From Streptococcus sp. 29887 (lineage in GTDB: Bacteria > Bacillota > Bacilli > Lactobacillales > Streptococcaceae): DNA of 64,000 bases. The stretch spans positions 1,144,001 to 1,208,000 of the forward strand of contig NZ_CP118735.1 in NCBI RefSeq assembly GCF_032595075.1. Reading direction: 5' to 3'. Positions 28,501 through 36,798 of the stretch are shown here, one piece after another. The notes beneath the pieces are model-generated. The model was not told the DNA's origin. It was given only the letters and a program-made list of their open reading frames with translations, and ran no database searches. Within the stretch, counting starts at the first letter, position 1. Every line of letters starts with the position of its first letter. Made by a program: the position numbers and the translations under genes.

Positions 28501-29473
28501 TTCCTATACAAGACCATCTAGAGCTATCGTACCTGAAGCTGAATATGAATTCAGTCGTGTGGTTGGAGAAGAAGTGGGATCTAGTAATCAAGAAGTACAG
28601 ACCATCACCTATTATTACAGGCCAAAAGTTGTAGAAGTTAAACCAATTATCCAAAAAATTGAACCAGAAGTACTACCAGTAGAATCCGTCAAACCTGCCA
28701 ATACCGTAGAAGAGAGCAAGCGAGAGATTACTGGTAAAGTCATAACACGCTATGTAGATGAAAGTACTGGTCAAGAAATTTTGACAGGTTCAACTGTTGC
28801 TGAAGGGGTTGTAGCAATCGAAACAACCACCACAACCAAGGACTACAAAGGCAATGTAATAGATACACAGGTGACTACAGAGTCTACGAATCTTCAATAC
28901 GATACTACTGCTGATAAGGTTTTAAACAATGCACGGATAGCCACTATGAGGGTTGCGCCACTAGAAGCTCTTAACACCCTGACAGGCCTAACAAGTCCGA
29001 TTGAAAACGGAAAAGCAACAGTTGCGGCAGAAACCTTAGATGTGTATATTCCGCTGACCGGTTCTCAGTTGGATGGTAAATTCCTAAGCGACCGCTATGC
29101 AAGTGAGAGAGGCTTTGATAGTTCAACTGCTCAACTAGTTGAATCCGAAGCTGTCACAATGGATTTAAGCTCAACTGCGCAAAAAGCCCTTCTTATCCCT
29201 AACATAGTGACCCAAGAAGGTGTTGTTACTCCTGAGCTAGAGATTGCTAATGGTCAAGTCTATTATGTCCAGCACTATGTTTATACCAAACCAGTTGATC
29301 TTGAAGAAAACCCTGTACCGTATGAATTCACCAGGGTTGATACAGCTGAAACTGGTACAGTTGCGGAAGGCGTAACTGTAGTAACTTACTATTACAAACG
29401 AGTTAGTCTCTCTGTAGCTCCGCGGTCAAATTCGATAAATATCTACTTTTCACATACAACCGTGAAAGCTTAG
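25535..29473 (+). CDS. MucBP-repeat surface protein with N-terminal LPKTG anchor
   Basis: Likely adhesin of 1312 residues. Order: YSIRK-like signal (YGFRKHK then a hydrophobic core, cleavage near 38); small domain with NDLTAEQKARI; Cys107; Pro-rich stalk with six 13-residue repeats; LPKTG 258-262; hydrophobic segment, KNRKTGK, second hydrophobic segment to about 310; Cys341; four MucBP-type repeats of 113 residues starting at 379, 492, 605 and 718; two longer repeats from 823 and 1063. It ends about 23 residues after the last repeat with no C-terminal sorting signal. MucBP domains are linked to mucin or carbohydrate binding. A glycosyltransferase gene follows 23 nt later. Confidence 0.85.
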   Translation: MEKKHRYGFRKHKAVKGLGVALLGTVGVLAGSSLISANETSISEAVQTNRTVDATISRVDYNDLTAEQKARIKSGKIDEQVSWINPDTGNFEWITGFVAVYKHSGSCQVVPVDPEPEQPLIPTSPSLVPNLPSPNTPTPSPQIPSVPITPQVEPQIPSVPNTPQVEPQIPSVPNTPQVEPQVPSVPNTPQVEPQVPSVPITPQVEPQVPSVPITPQVETQVPVPPKVTVTPKPQTPSTVAQTVSKITGIPAKSVQSILPKTGSVGSKTIAIAGLGLLTLGGYLLFKNRKTGKHVAIALLVAGGVGVSSPVLANSTTFLDLVENVTLQLNSRFTYKPATDTCWEYVGYYPEIASVPAETPTSPNTLTSADLKAESQENKGKVTVYYVDENGNTIADSKELVNSVVSTTYRTKVTINGVEKVIENTVPTEVDYDTTALKVDIILFNDETYEFVTVQGSETGKVVAGETEVTYVYRKVTQPVVTREELDPIQEIGKVTVHYVDEAGNKLADSKELVNAVLSTTFRTKVTTDGVEEIVENKVVSDATYNAVAVKAAVLEFNGETYEFVSVEGNETGKVVAGETNVTYVYRKVAQPVVTREELDPIQETGKVTVHYVDEAGNKLADSKELVNAIISTTFRTKVTTDGVEEIKENTVASDATYNAASVKATSLEYNGETYEYVAVQGTETGKVVAGETVVTYVYRKVSQPVVTRKELEPLLETGTVNVHFSDEEGKVLAPSKVLVNTIVSFTERTETITDGISNIEETKRETNASYDASNLRPDRIEFEGALYEYTSVNGAVSGKVLPGENHVTYIYRKVPNTTVVTTREIKGKVITRYIDEVTGQEILPETIVKEGVIALEKTTVTKDALGNTVDTQISSTPASFDYSTEADKIVKEVEIAKKRTVATHWINPDPENMQTGLVENNAAQGLLDSVTSRVRIYSPSNPGDPDNIAETLDHVRKEGFDESSQNIEEIGRGNNTTIYGTRDYTDYRYSYTRPSRAIVPEAEYEFSRVVGEEVGSSNQEVQTITYYYRPKVVEVKPIIQKIEPEVLPVESVKPANTVEESKREITGKVITRYVDESTGQEILTGSTVAEGVVAIETTTTTKDYKGNVIDTQVTTESTNLQYDTTADKVLNNARIATMRVAPLEALNTLTGLTSPIENGKATVAAETLDVYIPLTGSQLDGKFLSDRYASERGFDSSTAQLVESEAVTMDLSSTAQKALLIPNIVTQEGVVTPELEIANGQVYYVQHYVYTKPVDLEENPVPYEFTRVDTAETGTVAEGVTVVTYYYKRVSLSVAPRSNSINIYFSHTTVKA
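25930..26205 (+). repeat. Six tandem 39-bp repeats encoding a Pro-rich stalk
   Basis: The unit QVEPQVPSVPNTP (13 residues, 39 bp) occurs six times with V/I and N/I changes, just before the LPKTG motif. All are in frame. Copy number is expected to vary between strains. Confidence 0.9.
26669..28020 (+). repeat. Four 339-bp MucBP repeats
   Basis: Repeats begin at about 26669, 27008, 27347 and 27686 with a regular 339-bp period. Repeats 2 and 3 are near identical at DNA level (GKVTVHYVDEAGNKLADSKE), repeat 1 somewhat less, and repeat 4 is clearly diverged. This suggests recent homogenisation of the middle copies. Confidence 0.9.
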
Positions 29474-29496
29474 AATATCCAAAAGGGAGAACACAT

Positions 29497-30885
29497 GTGA
29501 CACTATATACCTTGAGAAGTTGGATGTCGGACAAAACGTTTGGCTATGAAACCACACAAGTTTTTCGACAAAACGTATTAAATGACTTGGGTATTGCCAA
29601 CTACCTTTTGCTCGGAACTCCTTATTCAACACCATTTTGGAAGGAACAGCTTCAAGCACAAGGCTATAAACTGGATCATGTCATTATCTTACCTCACCTT
29701 TATTCGGATATTGACACTTGCCTGCGCACCTATCAATTAGATGACTTTGAAGCTGATTTAACAAAAAAGCACATCATATGGAAGGATAAGCAAATTTTCT
29801 CTCCAACGACAGCTATGTACACAACTGACGAGGGTTACTTTGACCTGAACTTAACAGCTGAAGGAAATATTTTATCCATCATCGAACGGAGTAAAAATTT
29901 AGAATTAAAAGCAGTAACTTCAGTTTTTGAAAAGCCGTTTTTTACCAATTTTTCGGATGACAGCTTCTGTTATTATGATAGAAATGGCAATATTGTCCTA
30001 CAAGGGAGAATTGAAGATAAGGAGTGTTACTATTTTTACCAAGGTCAAAAATGGACCATGATCGATCTATTTGTGAACTTTCTGTCAGACAGAATAGTTC
30101 CTGATCAAGATATAGTCTTAAATGACCAGTTTATTAGCCAGACGCTAGAAACATTTTGTCAAGATCAAGGCATTACCTATCGCTTTATCCTTCATTACAA
30201 CCATTACTTTTCACAAAAAAATGTCGAAGACTACAATGTTAAACTTGGGAAAGAAATTTTTGTTGCAAGTCCCTACATTATTGAGCCACTGGCTAAAGAT
30301 GGCATTCAAGCAGAGTTCCTGCCTCCAATTGCCATTCAAGTAGCTCAGCAGCCGCCTAGAGGCTTGAAGAGCAATAAGCTACTTCTGGTTGGTAATATTT
30401 ATGATCACAAACGAGTGGCTATGGCAATCCAGGCTATGAGAGAAGTTCCTGACTTAGAGCTTCATATTTATGGAGGTCGGGTTGAAGCAATTCAAGCATT
30501 AAAAGAACAGCACACGATTCCAGACAACGTGATTTTCAAAGGCTTTGTCCCTAGTAGTCAAATACCACGGTCAGAATATTGTGCTTATCTATCCTGTTCT
30601 CTTAGTGAAATGTTTGCTAACGCAATGGTAGAATGTCTTGGACTTGGCTTGATACCTATACTTTCCAGGGTTGATTTTGGACATAATCAAGTTTTAGAAG
30701 AATTGGATATTTACCAACAATGTGGTTTTGATAGTGTTGAAGATCTTGTGAAAGTCTTGAAAAATCTAGCAAGTTTACCTATTGAAGACCGGCAGCAGTT
30801 ATCAAACAAAATCTTACATTATTCACAAAAATTCAGTTATGCCGAAGCACAAAAGCAGTATAAGCTTGCTTTAGGTTATAACTAA
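29497..30885 (+). CDS. GT4-type glycosyltransferase paired with the MucBP protein
   Basis: Cytosolic GT-B enzyme of 462 residues with no signal or membrane segment. The C-terminal half has GNIYDHKR, the sugar-nucleotide region IYGG, and the retaining GT4 EX7E motif (E-MFANAMV-E). The N-terminal half (YYDRNGNIVLQGRI) resembles the DUF1975-like add-on domain of Gtf1/GtfA protein O-glycosyltransferases and TagE. The start is GTG 29497 with GGGAGA 8 nt upstream. It lies 23 nt after the MucBP gene and must share its promoter. I infer that it glycosylates that protein or another Ser/Thr-rich surface protein; teichoic-acid glucosylation is the alternative. Confidence 0.75.
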   Translation: MTLYTLRSWMSDKTFGYETTQVFRQNVLNDLGIANYLLLGTPYSTPFWKEQLQAQGYKLDHVIILPHLYSDIDTCLRTYQLDDFEADLTKKHIIWKDKQIFSPTTAMYTTDEGYFDLNLTAEGNILSIIERSKNLELKAVTSVFEKPFFTNFSDDSFCYYDRNGNIVLQGRIEDKECYYFYQGQKWTMIDLFVNFLSDRIVPDQDIVLNDQFISQTLETFCQDQGITYRFILHYNHYFSQKNVEDYNVKLGKEIFVASPYIIEPLAKDGIQAEFLPPIAIQVAQQPPRGLKSNKLLLVGNIYDHKRVAMAIQAMREVPDLELHIYGGRVEAIQALKEQHTIPDNVIFKGFVPSSQIPRSEYCAYLSCSLSEMFANAMVECLGLGLIPILSRVDFGHNQVLEELDIYQQCGFDSVEDLVKVLKNLASLPIEDRQQLSNKILHYSQKFSYAEAQKQYKLALGYN

Positions 30886-30897
30886 ATTGAAAAAAGC

Positions 30898-32311
30898 GGC
30901 TCTTTGTCAACTGTAGTGGGTAGATGAAAAGCTAACACCTAGAGAGGACGAAGTTCGTTCTCTCTTTCTTTATGTTCAAAGCAATCAAAATACGTTTTTT
31001 AAAATTTTCAAAGTTCCTGAAACCAAAGGCATTTCTTTTAATGACTTTGATGAGATTGTTGGTAGCTTCCAGTTTGGCGTTCGAATAAGGCAATTCCATG
31101 GCGTTTAAAACCTTTTCTTTATCCTTTAGAAATGTCTTAAATACCGTCTGGAAAATAGGATTAACATTGGCTATTTCCTGTTCGATAAGGTCAAAGAAAT
31201 GATCTGAGTTTTTCTCTTGGAAATGGAACAAGAGAAGCTGATAGAGTTCATAGTGCTGTCGTAGTTCCTCTGAAAAAGACAGTAGTTTTTCTAGGATTTC
31301 CTTGTTAGTCAAGTGCATGCGAAACATAGGGCGATAAAATCGTTTATCGCTGAGTTTACGGCTATCTTGTTGTATCAATTTCCAGTAGCGTTTCAAGGAC
31401 CGGTATTCCTGCGATTTTCTGTCGAATTGATTCATAATTAGAATACGAACGCGGTTCATAGCACGGCTAAGGTGCTGCACAATGTGAAAGCGGTCCAGAA
31501 CAATCTTGGTGTTTGGAAATAGCTGTCTAGCCAATTTGTAGTAAGGACTAAACATATCCATGGTAATGACTTTGACTTGATTTCTAACCTTTCTAGGATA
31601 GCGTAGAAAGTGGTTTCGGATGGTTGCTTGTGTTCTTCCGTCTAGAATAGTTATGACATTTAGGGAGTTGAAATCTTGAGCGATAAAGCTCATTTTCCCC
31701 TTTTTGAAGGCATACTCATCCCAGCTCATCACCTCAGGTAAGGTATTCCAATCTGTTTCAAACTTGAACTCATTAAGCTTTCTCATAACTGATGAGGTTG
31801 AGATAGATAGCCTGTGTGCAATATGTGTCATTGCTTGATTTTCGATGAGTAATTGAGCAATCTTCTGGTTAACAGCGACGGAGATTTGGTGGTTCTTCTT
31901 GACAAGAGGAGTTTCAGCGACCGCTATTTTTCTGCAATCTTTACACTTGAAGCGACGCTTTCTAAGTCGGATAAGCAAGGGATAACCAGCAGTTTCTAGG
32001 TAGGGAATTTTGGAGGGTTTTTGGAAGTCGTATTTTGCCATTTGTCCCTTGCAGGAGGGACATTTAGGGGCTGTATAATCCAAATGACCATGAAGTTCTA
32101 AGTGAGTTCCCATATCATATTCATTAGAGATAGTGATATTTTTGTCTTTAATTCTGAGAAGATTTGTGATAAGATTTAGTTGTTCCATATGAGTCTTTCT
32201 AATGTGAGTTTGGTTGCTTTTCATTATAGGCCATATGGGACTTTTTTTCTACAATCAAAAAGACTCCATAATATCCATAGAGGATTTACCCACTACAGAT
32301 ATTATAGAGCC
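30898..32311 (-). mobile_element. ISL3-family insertion sequence (IS1167-like), copy 2, 1414 bp
   Basis: Same length, ends and encoded protein as copy 1, in the same orientation. It is flanked by the 8-bp duplication AAAAAAGC (30890-30897 and 32312-32319). It inserted into the 5' arm of the glycosyltransferase terminator; the duplication restored the arm on the right side. Confidence 0.93.
30932..32188 (-). CDS. tnp: ISL3-family transposase, IS copy 2
   Basis: Identical at protein level to the transposase of copy 1: zinc-finger-like CxxC pairs, helix-turn-helix, DDE region. The ATG at 32188 is chosen because the in-frame ATG at 32224 falls within the minus-strand TATAAT. The lack of any difference between the copies indicates recent transposition or gene conversion. 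Confidence 0.93.
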   Translation of the reverse strand: MEQLNLITNLLRIKDKNITISNEYDMGTHLELHGHLDYTAPKCPSCKGQMAKYDFQKPSKIPYLETAGYPLLIRLRKRRFKCKDCRKIAVAETPLVKKNHQISVAVNQKIAQLLIENQAMTHIAHRLSISTSSVMRKLNEFKFETDWNTLPEVMSWDEYAFKKGKMSFIAQDFNSLNVITILDGRTQATIRNHFLRYPRKVRNQVKVITMDMFSPYYKLARQLFPNTKIVLDRFHIVQHLSRAMNRVRILIMNQFDRKSQEYRSLKRYWKLIQQDSRKLSDKRFYRPMFRMHLTNKEILEKLLSFSEELRQHYELYQLLLFHFQEKNSDHFFDLIEQEIANVNPIFQTVFKTFLKDKEKVLNAMELPYSNAKLEATNNLIKVIKRNAFGFRNFENFKKRILIALNIKKERTNFVLSRC

Positions 32312-32340
32312 AAAAAAGCAGGGCATCCCCCTGCTTTTTC
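32312..32340 (+). terminator. Terminator of the glycosyltransferase gene, right side of IS copy 2
   Basis: Stem AAAAAGCAGGG / CCCTGCTTTTT with loop CATCC. Its first eight bases are the target-site duplication, so the insertion left a working hairpin, but 1.4 kb from the gene it served. Confidence 0.8.
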
Positions 32341-32374
32341 AATTCCGCTGTCACACTTTCTTTATATACATATA

Positions 32375-32403
32375 TTGAAAGTTGGTTAATAAAAGGGTAC
32401 AAT
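32375..32403 (+). promoter_or_regulatory. Promoter of the small membrane-protein pair
   Basis: TTGAAA (32375-32380), 17 nt, TACAAT (32398-32403); AAAGGAGTG precedes the ATG at 32434. Confidence 0.6.
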
Positions 32404-32433
32404 AATAGTGAAAAGAGAAAGGAGTGTTGGTGT

Positions 32434-32712
32434 ATGAAACAAGTAAACATATCTAAATTAATTGACTATCTAACTATAGTCGGGCTTTTGATTTTACTGT
32501 CTGCCTTTTTCCTTGATAATTGGATTCGTGACTGGTTTTTCCCATCGAGTTGGGGCAACGTAGCGACCATGATGATTTTGCCAATATTTGGGGCACTCAT
32601 TCTCATGTTGTCGATTTACTATAAAAAATTGTGGACGGGTATCATCAGTATTCTATTGATCATTTCTTTCCCCTTGTTCTTTGGCTTGGGCTATGTTCTC
32701 TTCGGTCCATAG
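32434..32712 (+). CDS. Small three-helix membrane protein, unknown function
   Basis: The 92 residues have hydrophobic stretches at about 11-28, 46-60 and 67-88. I do not recognise a family. It is followed 12 nt later by another small membrane protein of similar size, and the two form an operon with its own promoter and terminator upstream of thyA. The similar lengths and helix pattern suggest the pair could be distant paralogues or partners. Confidence 0.55.
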   Translation: MKQVNISKLIDYLTIVGLLILLSAFFLDNWIRDWFFPSSWGNVATMMILPIFGALILMLSIYYKKLWTGIISILLIISFPLFFGLGYVLFGP

Positions 32713-32724
32713 AAGGAGTTATTT

Positions 32725-33027
32725 ATGAATATGACCCTATTAAGACGGCTAAATATTGTCCTCTATAGTATTGCTGCTTTTCTCGTAATCATGCTATTTT
32801 TACCAATAGGGCAATGGTTCAATCTTGTAAATGCGAATTTCAAACTAGCTTTTTTCATCATTCCCTTTTTCGGTCTAGCTAGCTTACCAACGGCTATTTA
32901 TATGAAAAATATTCGTCAGATATTGTTGAGTATTGTCTTGGTTGCTTTGTATTTTATACTGTTTAGCCTAGTAACTGCCCTAGCTGGTTTATTCCAGCTC
33001 AACCTTTACCCCTTGCTCTATAAATGA
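32725..33027 (+). CDS. Small three-helix membrane protein, unknown function
   Basis: The 100 residues have hydrophobic segments at about 12-28, 38-56 and 64-95. No recognised family. AGAAGGAG precedes the ATG at 32725. It is second in a two-gene unit closed by the hairpin terminator at 33029-33056. Confidence 0.55.
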   Translation: MNMTLLRRLNIVLYSIAAFLVIMLFLPIGQWFNLVNANFKLAFFIIPFFGLASLPTAIYMKNIRQILLSIVLVALYFILFSLVTALAGLFQLNLYPLLYK

Positions 33028-33028
33028 G

Positions 33029-33056
33029 AACTCCAGTTCAAAACTGGAGTTTTTTG
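33029..33056 (+). terminator. Intrinsic terminator
   Basis: Stem AACTCCAGTT / AACTGGAGTT with a 3-nt loop, then TTTTTT. Confidence 0.9.
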
Positions 33057-33064
33057 CTAGAATT

Positions 33065-33073
33065 TGCTATACT
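33065..33073 (+). promoter_or_regulatory. Extended -10 promoter of thyA, probably leaderless
   Basis: TGC-TATACT ends at 33073; the thyA ATG begins at 33080, exactly where transcription should start. No ribosome binding site is present in AAAACC between them. Confidence 0.6.
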
Positions 33074-33079
33074 AAAACC

Positions 33080-33919
33080 ATGACAAAAGCAGATAGTATT
33101 TTTAAAGAAAACATTCGTAAGATTATGGAAGAGGGCGTTTTTTCAGAAAATGCTCGCCCACGGTACAAGGATGGAAATATTGCCAATTCCAAGTACATTA
33201 CAGGTGCCTTTGCAGAGTATGACTTGGCAAAGGGCGAGTTCCCTATTACTACATTAAGACCTATCCCAATCAAGTCAGCTATAAAAGAAATTCTCTGGAT
33301 TTACCAAGACCAGACCAATGATTTATCTGTCTTGCAGGAAAAATACGGTGTCCAGTATTGGAATGACTGGGAAGTGGATGGAACTGGAACCATTGGCGAA
33401 CGCTATGGGGCTATCGTGAAAAAGCATGACATCATTTCAAAAATCCTCAAACAGCTGGAGGAAAATCCTTGGAACCGTCGCAATGTGATTTCCCTCTGGG
33501 ATTATGAAGCCTTTGACCAATCTGCAGGTCTCTTGCCATGTGCCTTTCAGACCATGTTTGATGTTCGACGAGTGGATGGGGGTATATATCTGGATGCAAC
33601 CTTGACCCAGCGCTCAAATGATATGTTGGTAGCCCATCATATCAACGCTATGCAGTATGTAGCCCTTCAGATGATGATTGCCAAGCATTTTGGTTGGAAA
33701 GTTGGAAAATTTTTCTATTTTATCAACAACCTTCACATCTACGACAACCAGTTTGAACAGGCAGAGGAATTGCTCCGACGTACCCCGTCGGAAGTCGAAC
33801 CGCGTTTAGTTCTCAACGTCCCAGATGGCACCAATTTCTTTGATATTAAGGCAGAAGATTTTGAGTTGGTGGACTACAATCCAGTTAAACCGCAACTTAA
33901 ATTTGACTTGGCGATTTAA
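33080..33919 (+). CDS. thyA: Thymidylate synthase
   Basis: Methylates dUMP to dTMP using methylene-tetrahydrofolate, producing dihydrofolate recycled by FolA encoded 285 nt downstream. The 279 residues show the N-terminal phosphate-binding segment, the nucleophile C154 in [27 protein letters not shown], and NLHIYDNQ. The ATG at 33080 lacks a ribosome binding site and probably heads a leaderless mRNA. The last nine codons are duplicated, diverged, at 34027-34053. Confidence 0.96.
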   Translation: MTKADSIFKENIRKIMEEGVFSENARPRYKDGNIANSKYITGAFAEYDLAKGEFPITTLRPIPIKSAIKEILWIYQDQTNDLSVLQEKYGVQYWNDWEVDGTGTIGERYGAIVKKHDIISKILKQLEENPWNRRNVISLWDYEAFDQSAGLLPCAFQTMFDVRRVDGGIYLDATLTQRSNDMLVAHHINAMQYVALQMMIAKHFGWKVGKFFYFINNLHIYDNQFEQAEELLRRTPSEVEPRLVLNVPDGTNFFDIKAEDFELVDYNPVKPQLKFDLAI

Positions 33920-34203
33920 CTGGATTAGCAGTGAAGAACTTCGTTCTTTTACCTCGCTTCTTTATTTTTAGGCTCGGGCTGAAACAGTCAATTCCCAGAC
34001 TGTTTCACTCACTCAGACAGTTTGAACAACTTACATTCGATTTAGCAATTTAAGATGTGGGACAGCAATCAGTAGAGTTTCGTCTATCTACACTGTCTAA
34101 AATTGAGGGATTGGTTCTAGTTATAAAATTTGCGCTTGGCCTACTTGGTAAGTGCATTTTTTATGAATTTTTGATAGAATGATAGGACGGAAAGTGAGAG
34201 AAA
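33920..34203 (+). repeat. thyA-folA intergenic region with a dispersed hairpin repeat and a duplicated thyA tail
   Basis: About 280 bp without an intact gene. Hairpin GAAACAGTC / GACTGTTTC (33981-34006), with flanks matching the tail of guaA. At 34027-34053 the nine-codon thyA tail recurs (22 of 27 nt identical; encodes QLTFDLAI and stop). A terminator-like GCGCTT / AAGTGC hairpin with a T-run is at 34133-34162. TGA-TAGAAT at 34172-34180 may be the folA promoter. Confidence 0.7.
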
Positions 34204-34716
34204 ATGACAAAAAAGATTGTGGCAATTTGGGCTCAAGATGAAAATGGTTTGATTGGAAAAGGGGATAAATTGCCCTGGTCTTTGCCAGCTGACCTAGAAC
34301 ATTTTAAAGAAACGACTACTGGTCATGCAATGGTGATGGGGCGTGTGACTTTTGATGGTATGGGAAAACGTGCTCTTCCAAATCGTCATTCCTTAGTACT
34401 GACAAGTGATGAAACCTATCAAGTTGAGAATGACCGAGTCACAGTCTTGCACAATGTAGAAGCTGTTCTAGACTGGTACCATCAACAAGAAGGAACTCTA
34501 TTTGTAATTGGTGGTGGTCAAATTTTCACTGCTTTTGCACCCTACATCGAAGAATTGATTGTAACACATATTCACGGGCAATTTGACGGTGATATTTTCT
34601 TTCCAGAAGTTTTTCCAATGGAAGATTTCCAGTTACAAAGTGAACAATTTCGTCCAAAAGATGAAGCCAATCCAGTTGATTTCATCATTAAAAACTATAA
34701 AAGAAGAGAGAAATAG
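34204..34716 (+). CDS. folA: Dihydrofolate reductase
   Basis: Reduces dihydrofolate to tetrahydrofolate with NADPH; target of trimethoprim. The 170 residues show AIWAQDENGLIGKGDKLPWS with the active-site loop, the acidic residue in LPADLEHFKETT, MGRVTFDGMG and VIGGGQIF. It is paired with thyA, and a 57-residue membrane-protein gene starts 3 nt after its stop, followed by clpX. Confidence 0.95.
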   Translation: MTKKIVAIWAQDENGLIGKGDKLPWSLPADLEHFKETTTGHAMVMGRVTFDGMGKRALPNRHSLVLTSDETYQVENDRVTVLHNVEAVLDWYHQQEGTLFVIGGGQIFTAFAPYIEELIVTHIHGQFDGDIFFPEVFPMEDFQLQSEQFRPKDEANPVDFIIKNYKRREK

Positions 34717-34718
34717 GC

Positions 34719-34892
34719 ATGGAGAGAAGTTTATTCGGTTTGTTTACAGCATTTCTATGTGGAATCTGTGTTCTTTGTGCAATTCAAGCCTTTAAAAAGA
34801 AAAGATTTGGTTTAGCGATTTTGTTTCTATTGAACGCTTTTACCAATTTAGTCAATAGCATCCATGCTGTATATGGATTTTTGTTTAGATAA
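34719..34892 (+). CDS. 57-residue membrane protein between folA and clpX
   Basis: Starts MERSLFGLFTAFLCGICVLC and ends VYGFLFR. It has two hydrophobic helices (about 5-22 and 31-52) separated by AFKKKRFG. A purine-rich leader (AAGAAGAGAGAAATAGGC) precedes the ATG, 3 nt after the folA stop. Small proteins at this position recur in streptococci and may belong to DUF4059, though I am unsure. No function is known to me. Confidence 0.6.
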   Translation: MERSLFGLFTAFLCGICVLCAIQAFKKKRFGLAILFLLNAFTNLVNSIHAVYGFLFR

Positions 34893-34913
34893 GAGATATG
34901 AAAGAGGAGATAA

Positions 34914-36140
34914 ATGGCTGTTAAGCATAACCATGAGTTAATTTATTGCTCATTTTGCGGAAAAAATCAAGAAGAAGTAAAAAAAATTATCGCTGGAAAC
35001 AATGTGTTCATCTGTAATGAATGTGTGGAGCTGGCTCAGGAAATTATTCGCGAAGAATTGGCAGAAGAAGTATTGACTGACCTGGCTGACACTCCAAAGC
35101 CACAGGAATTACTCAATATTTTAAACAATTATGTTATCGGACAGGACCGTGCTAAACGCGCCTTGGCAGTAGCAGTCTACAACCACTACAAGCGGATAAA
35201 TTTCCAGGATAGCCGTGATGAGAATGATGTTGATCTGCAAAAATCAAACATCCTGATGATTGGTCCGACTGGTTCAGGAAAAACCTTCCTAGCTCAGACC
35301 TTGGCTAAAAGTTTGAATGTCCCGTTTGCTATTGCTGATGCGACCGCTCTTACTGAGGCGGGTTATGTTGGTGAAGACGTGGAAAATATCCTTCTTAAAC
35401 TCTTGCAGGCGGCAGATTTTAACATTGACCGCGCAGAACGAGGGATTATCTATGTGGATGAAATTGATAAAATTGCCAAAAAAGGTGAAAATGTGTCCAT
35501 TACCCGCGATGTTTCGGGTGAAGGTGTCCAACAGGCTCTCTTGAAAATCATTGAGGGAACAGTTGCCAGCGTGCCACCACAAGGCGGACGCAAGCATCCT
35601 AACCAAGAAATGATCCATGTGGATACAAAAAACATTCTATTCATCGTAGGTGGTGCTTTTGACGGGATTGAGGAAATTGTCAAGCAACGTCTAGGTGAGA
35701 AAATCATCGGTTTCGGTCAAAACAATCGTGCTATTGATGAAAAAGATTCTTACATGCAACACATCATTGCTGATGATATTCAAAAGTTTGGTATCATTCC
35801 AGAATTGATTGGTCGCTTGCCTGTATTTGCGGCTTTAGACCAGTTAACAACCGAGGACTTGGTGCGTATTTTGACGGAACCTAAGAATGCTCTGGTTAAA
35901 CAATACCAAACCCTCTTGTCTTACGATGATGTAGAGTTGGATTTTGATGAGGATGCCTTGTTGGCCATTGCTGAGAAGGCGATTGAGCGGAAAACAGGAG
36001 CGCGTGGACTTCGTTCTATTATCGAAGAAACCATGTTGGATGTCATGTTTGAAGTTCCAAGTCAAGATGACGTCAAACGTGTTCGTGTTACAAAAGCAGC
36101 AGTAGATGGCAAGGAAAAACCATTGCTAGAAACTGCCTAA
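34914..36140 (+). CDS. clpX: ATP-dependent Clp protease ATP-binding subunit ClpX
   Basis: AAA+ unfoldase that feeds substrates to ClpP. The 408 residues contain the N-terminal zinc-binding domain (CSFCGKNQ and CNECVELAQ), Walker A GPTGSGKT, Walker [12 protein letters not shown], the RKH loop GGRKHPNQE, sensor region and the ClpP-docking IGF loop in GEKIIGFGQ. The start follows GAAAGAGGAG. It sits 62 nt before ysxC, the conserved clpX-ysxC pair of Firmicutes. Confidence 0.97.
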   Translation: MAVKHNHELIYCSFCGKNQEEVKKIIAGNNVFICNECVELAQEIIREELAEEVLTDLADTPKPQELLNILNNYVIGQDRAKRALAVAVYNHYKRINFQDSRDENDVDLQKSNILMIGPTGSGKTFLAQTLAKSLNVPFAIADATALTEAGYVGEDVENILLKLLQAADFNIDRAERGIIYVDEIDKIAKKGENVSITRDVSGEGVQQALLKIIEGTVASVPPQGGRKHPNQEMIHVDTKNILFIVGGAFDGIEEIVKQRLGEKIIGFGQNNRAIDEKDSYMQHIIADDIQKFGIIPELIGRLPVFAALDQLTTEDLVRILTEPKNALVKQYQTLLSYDDVELDFDEDALLAIAEKAIERKTGARGLRSIIEETMLDVMFEVPSQDDVKRVRVTKAAVDGKEKPLLETA

Positions 36141-36201
36141 AAATGATCATTAGGGGTGATAAGCAACTGGCTTTCTCCCCCTTATTTATGAGAGGTAAAG
36201 A

Positions 36202-36789
36202 ATGGAAATCAATACACACAATGCTGAAATTCTGCTTAGTGCAGTTTCAAAGGCCCAATACCCTGATGACGATATTCCTGAAATCGCCCTGGCTGGCCGA
36301 TCAAATGTCGGAAAATCTTCCTTCATCAATACCTTGCTCGGAAGAAAAAATCTGGCCCGCACTTCAGGAAAACCAGGTAAGACCCAACAGTTAAACTTTT
36401 ACAATATCGATGACAAAATTCGTTTCGTCGATGTGCCAGGCTATGGTTATGCCAAGGTTTCTAAGGCTGAGCGAGCAAAATGGGGCAAAATGATTGAAGA
36501 ATACTTGACCAGTCGCGATAATTTGCGTGTGGTAGTTAGCTTGGTTGATATGCGCCATGAGCCATCGGCTGACGATGTCCAAATGTATGAGTTTTTAAAA
36601 TACTATGAAATTCCAGTCATCATCGTTGCGACCAAGGCAGATAAAATTCCACGTGGTAAATGGAACAAGCATGAATCCATTATCAAAAAGAAATTGGATT
36701 TCGATAAAAATGACCAATTTGTCGTCTTTTCATCCGAAACCCGCCATGGTTATGACCAGGCTTGGGATGCTATCCTGAGTGAGATTTAG
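36202..36789 (+). CDS. ysxC: Ribosome biogenesis GTP-binding protein YsxC/EngB
   Basis: TRAFAC-class GTPase required for 50S subunit assembly. The 195 residues have G1 [10 protein letters not shown]2 within [11 protein letters not shown]3 [11 protein letters not shown] and G4 TKADKIP. The start is ATG 36202 after GAGAGG. It precedes ndk by 9 nt. Confidence 0.96.
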   Translation: MEINTHNAEILLSAVSKAQYPDDDIPEIALAGRSNVGKSSFINTLLGRKNLARTSGKPGKTQQLNFYNIDDKIRFVDVPGYGYAKVSKAERAKWGKMIEEYLTSRDNLRVVVSLVDMRHEPSADDVQMYEFLKYYEIPVIIVATKADKIPRGKWNKHESIIKKKLDFDKNDQFVVFSSETRHGYDQAWDAILSEI

Positions 36790-36798
36790 GAGGTTTTT

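Noticed and set aside
29402..29473. Frameshift truncating the MucBP protein at its C-terminus
   Set aside because: The end falls about 23 residues after a complete repeat, the next gene has a good start 23 nt on, and the protein already has an N-terminal anchor, so no missing sorting signal needs explaining.
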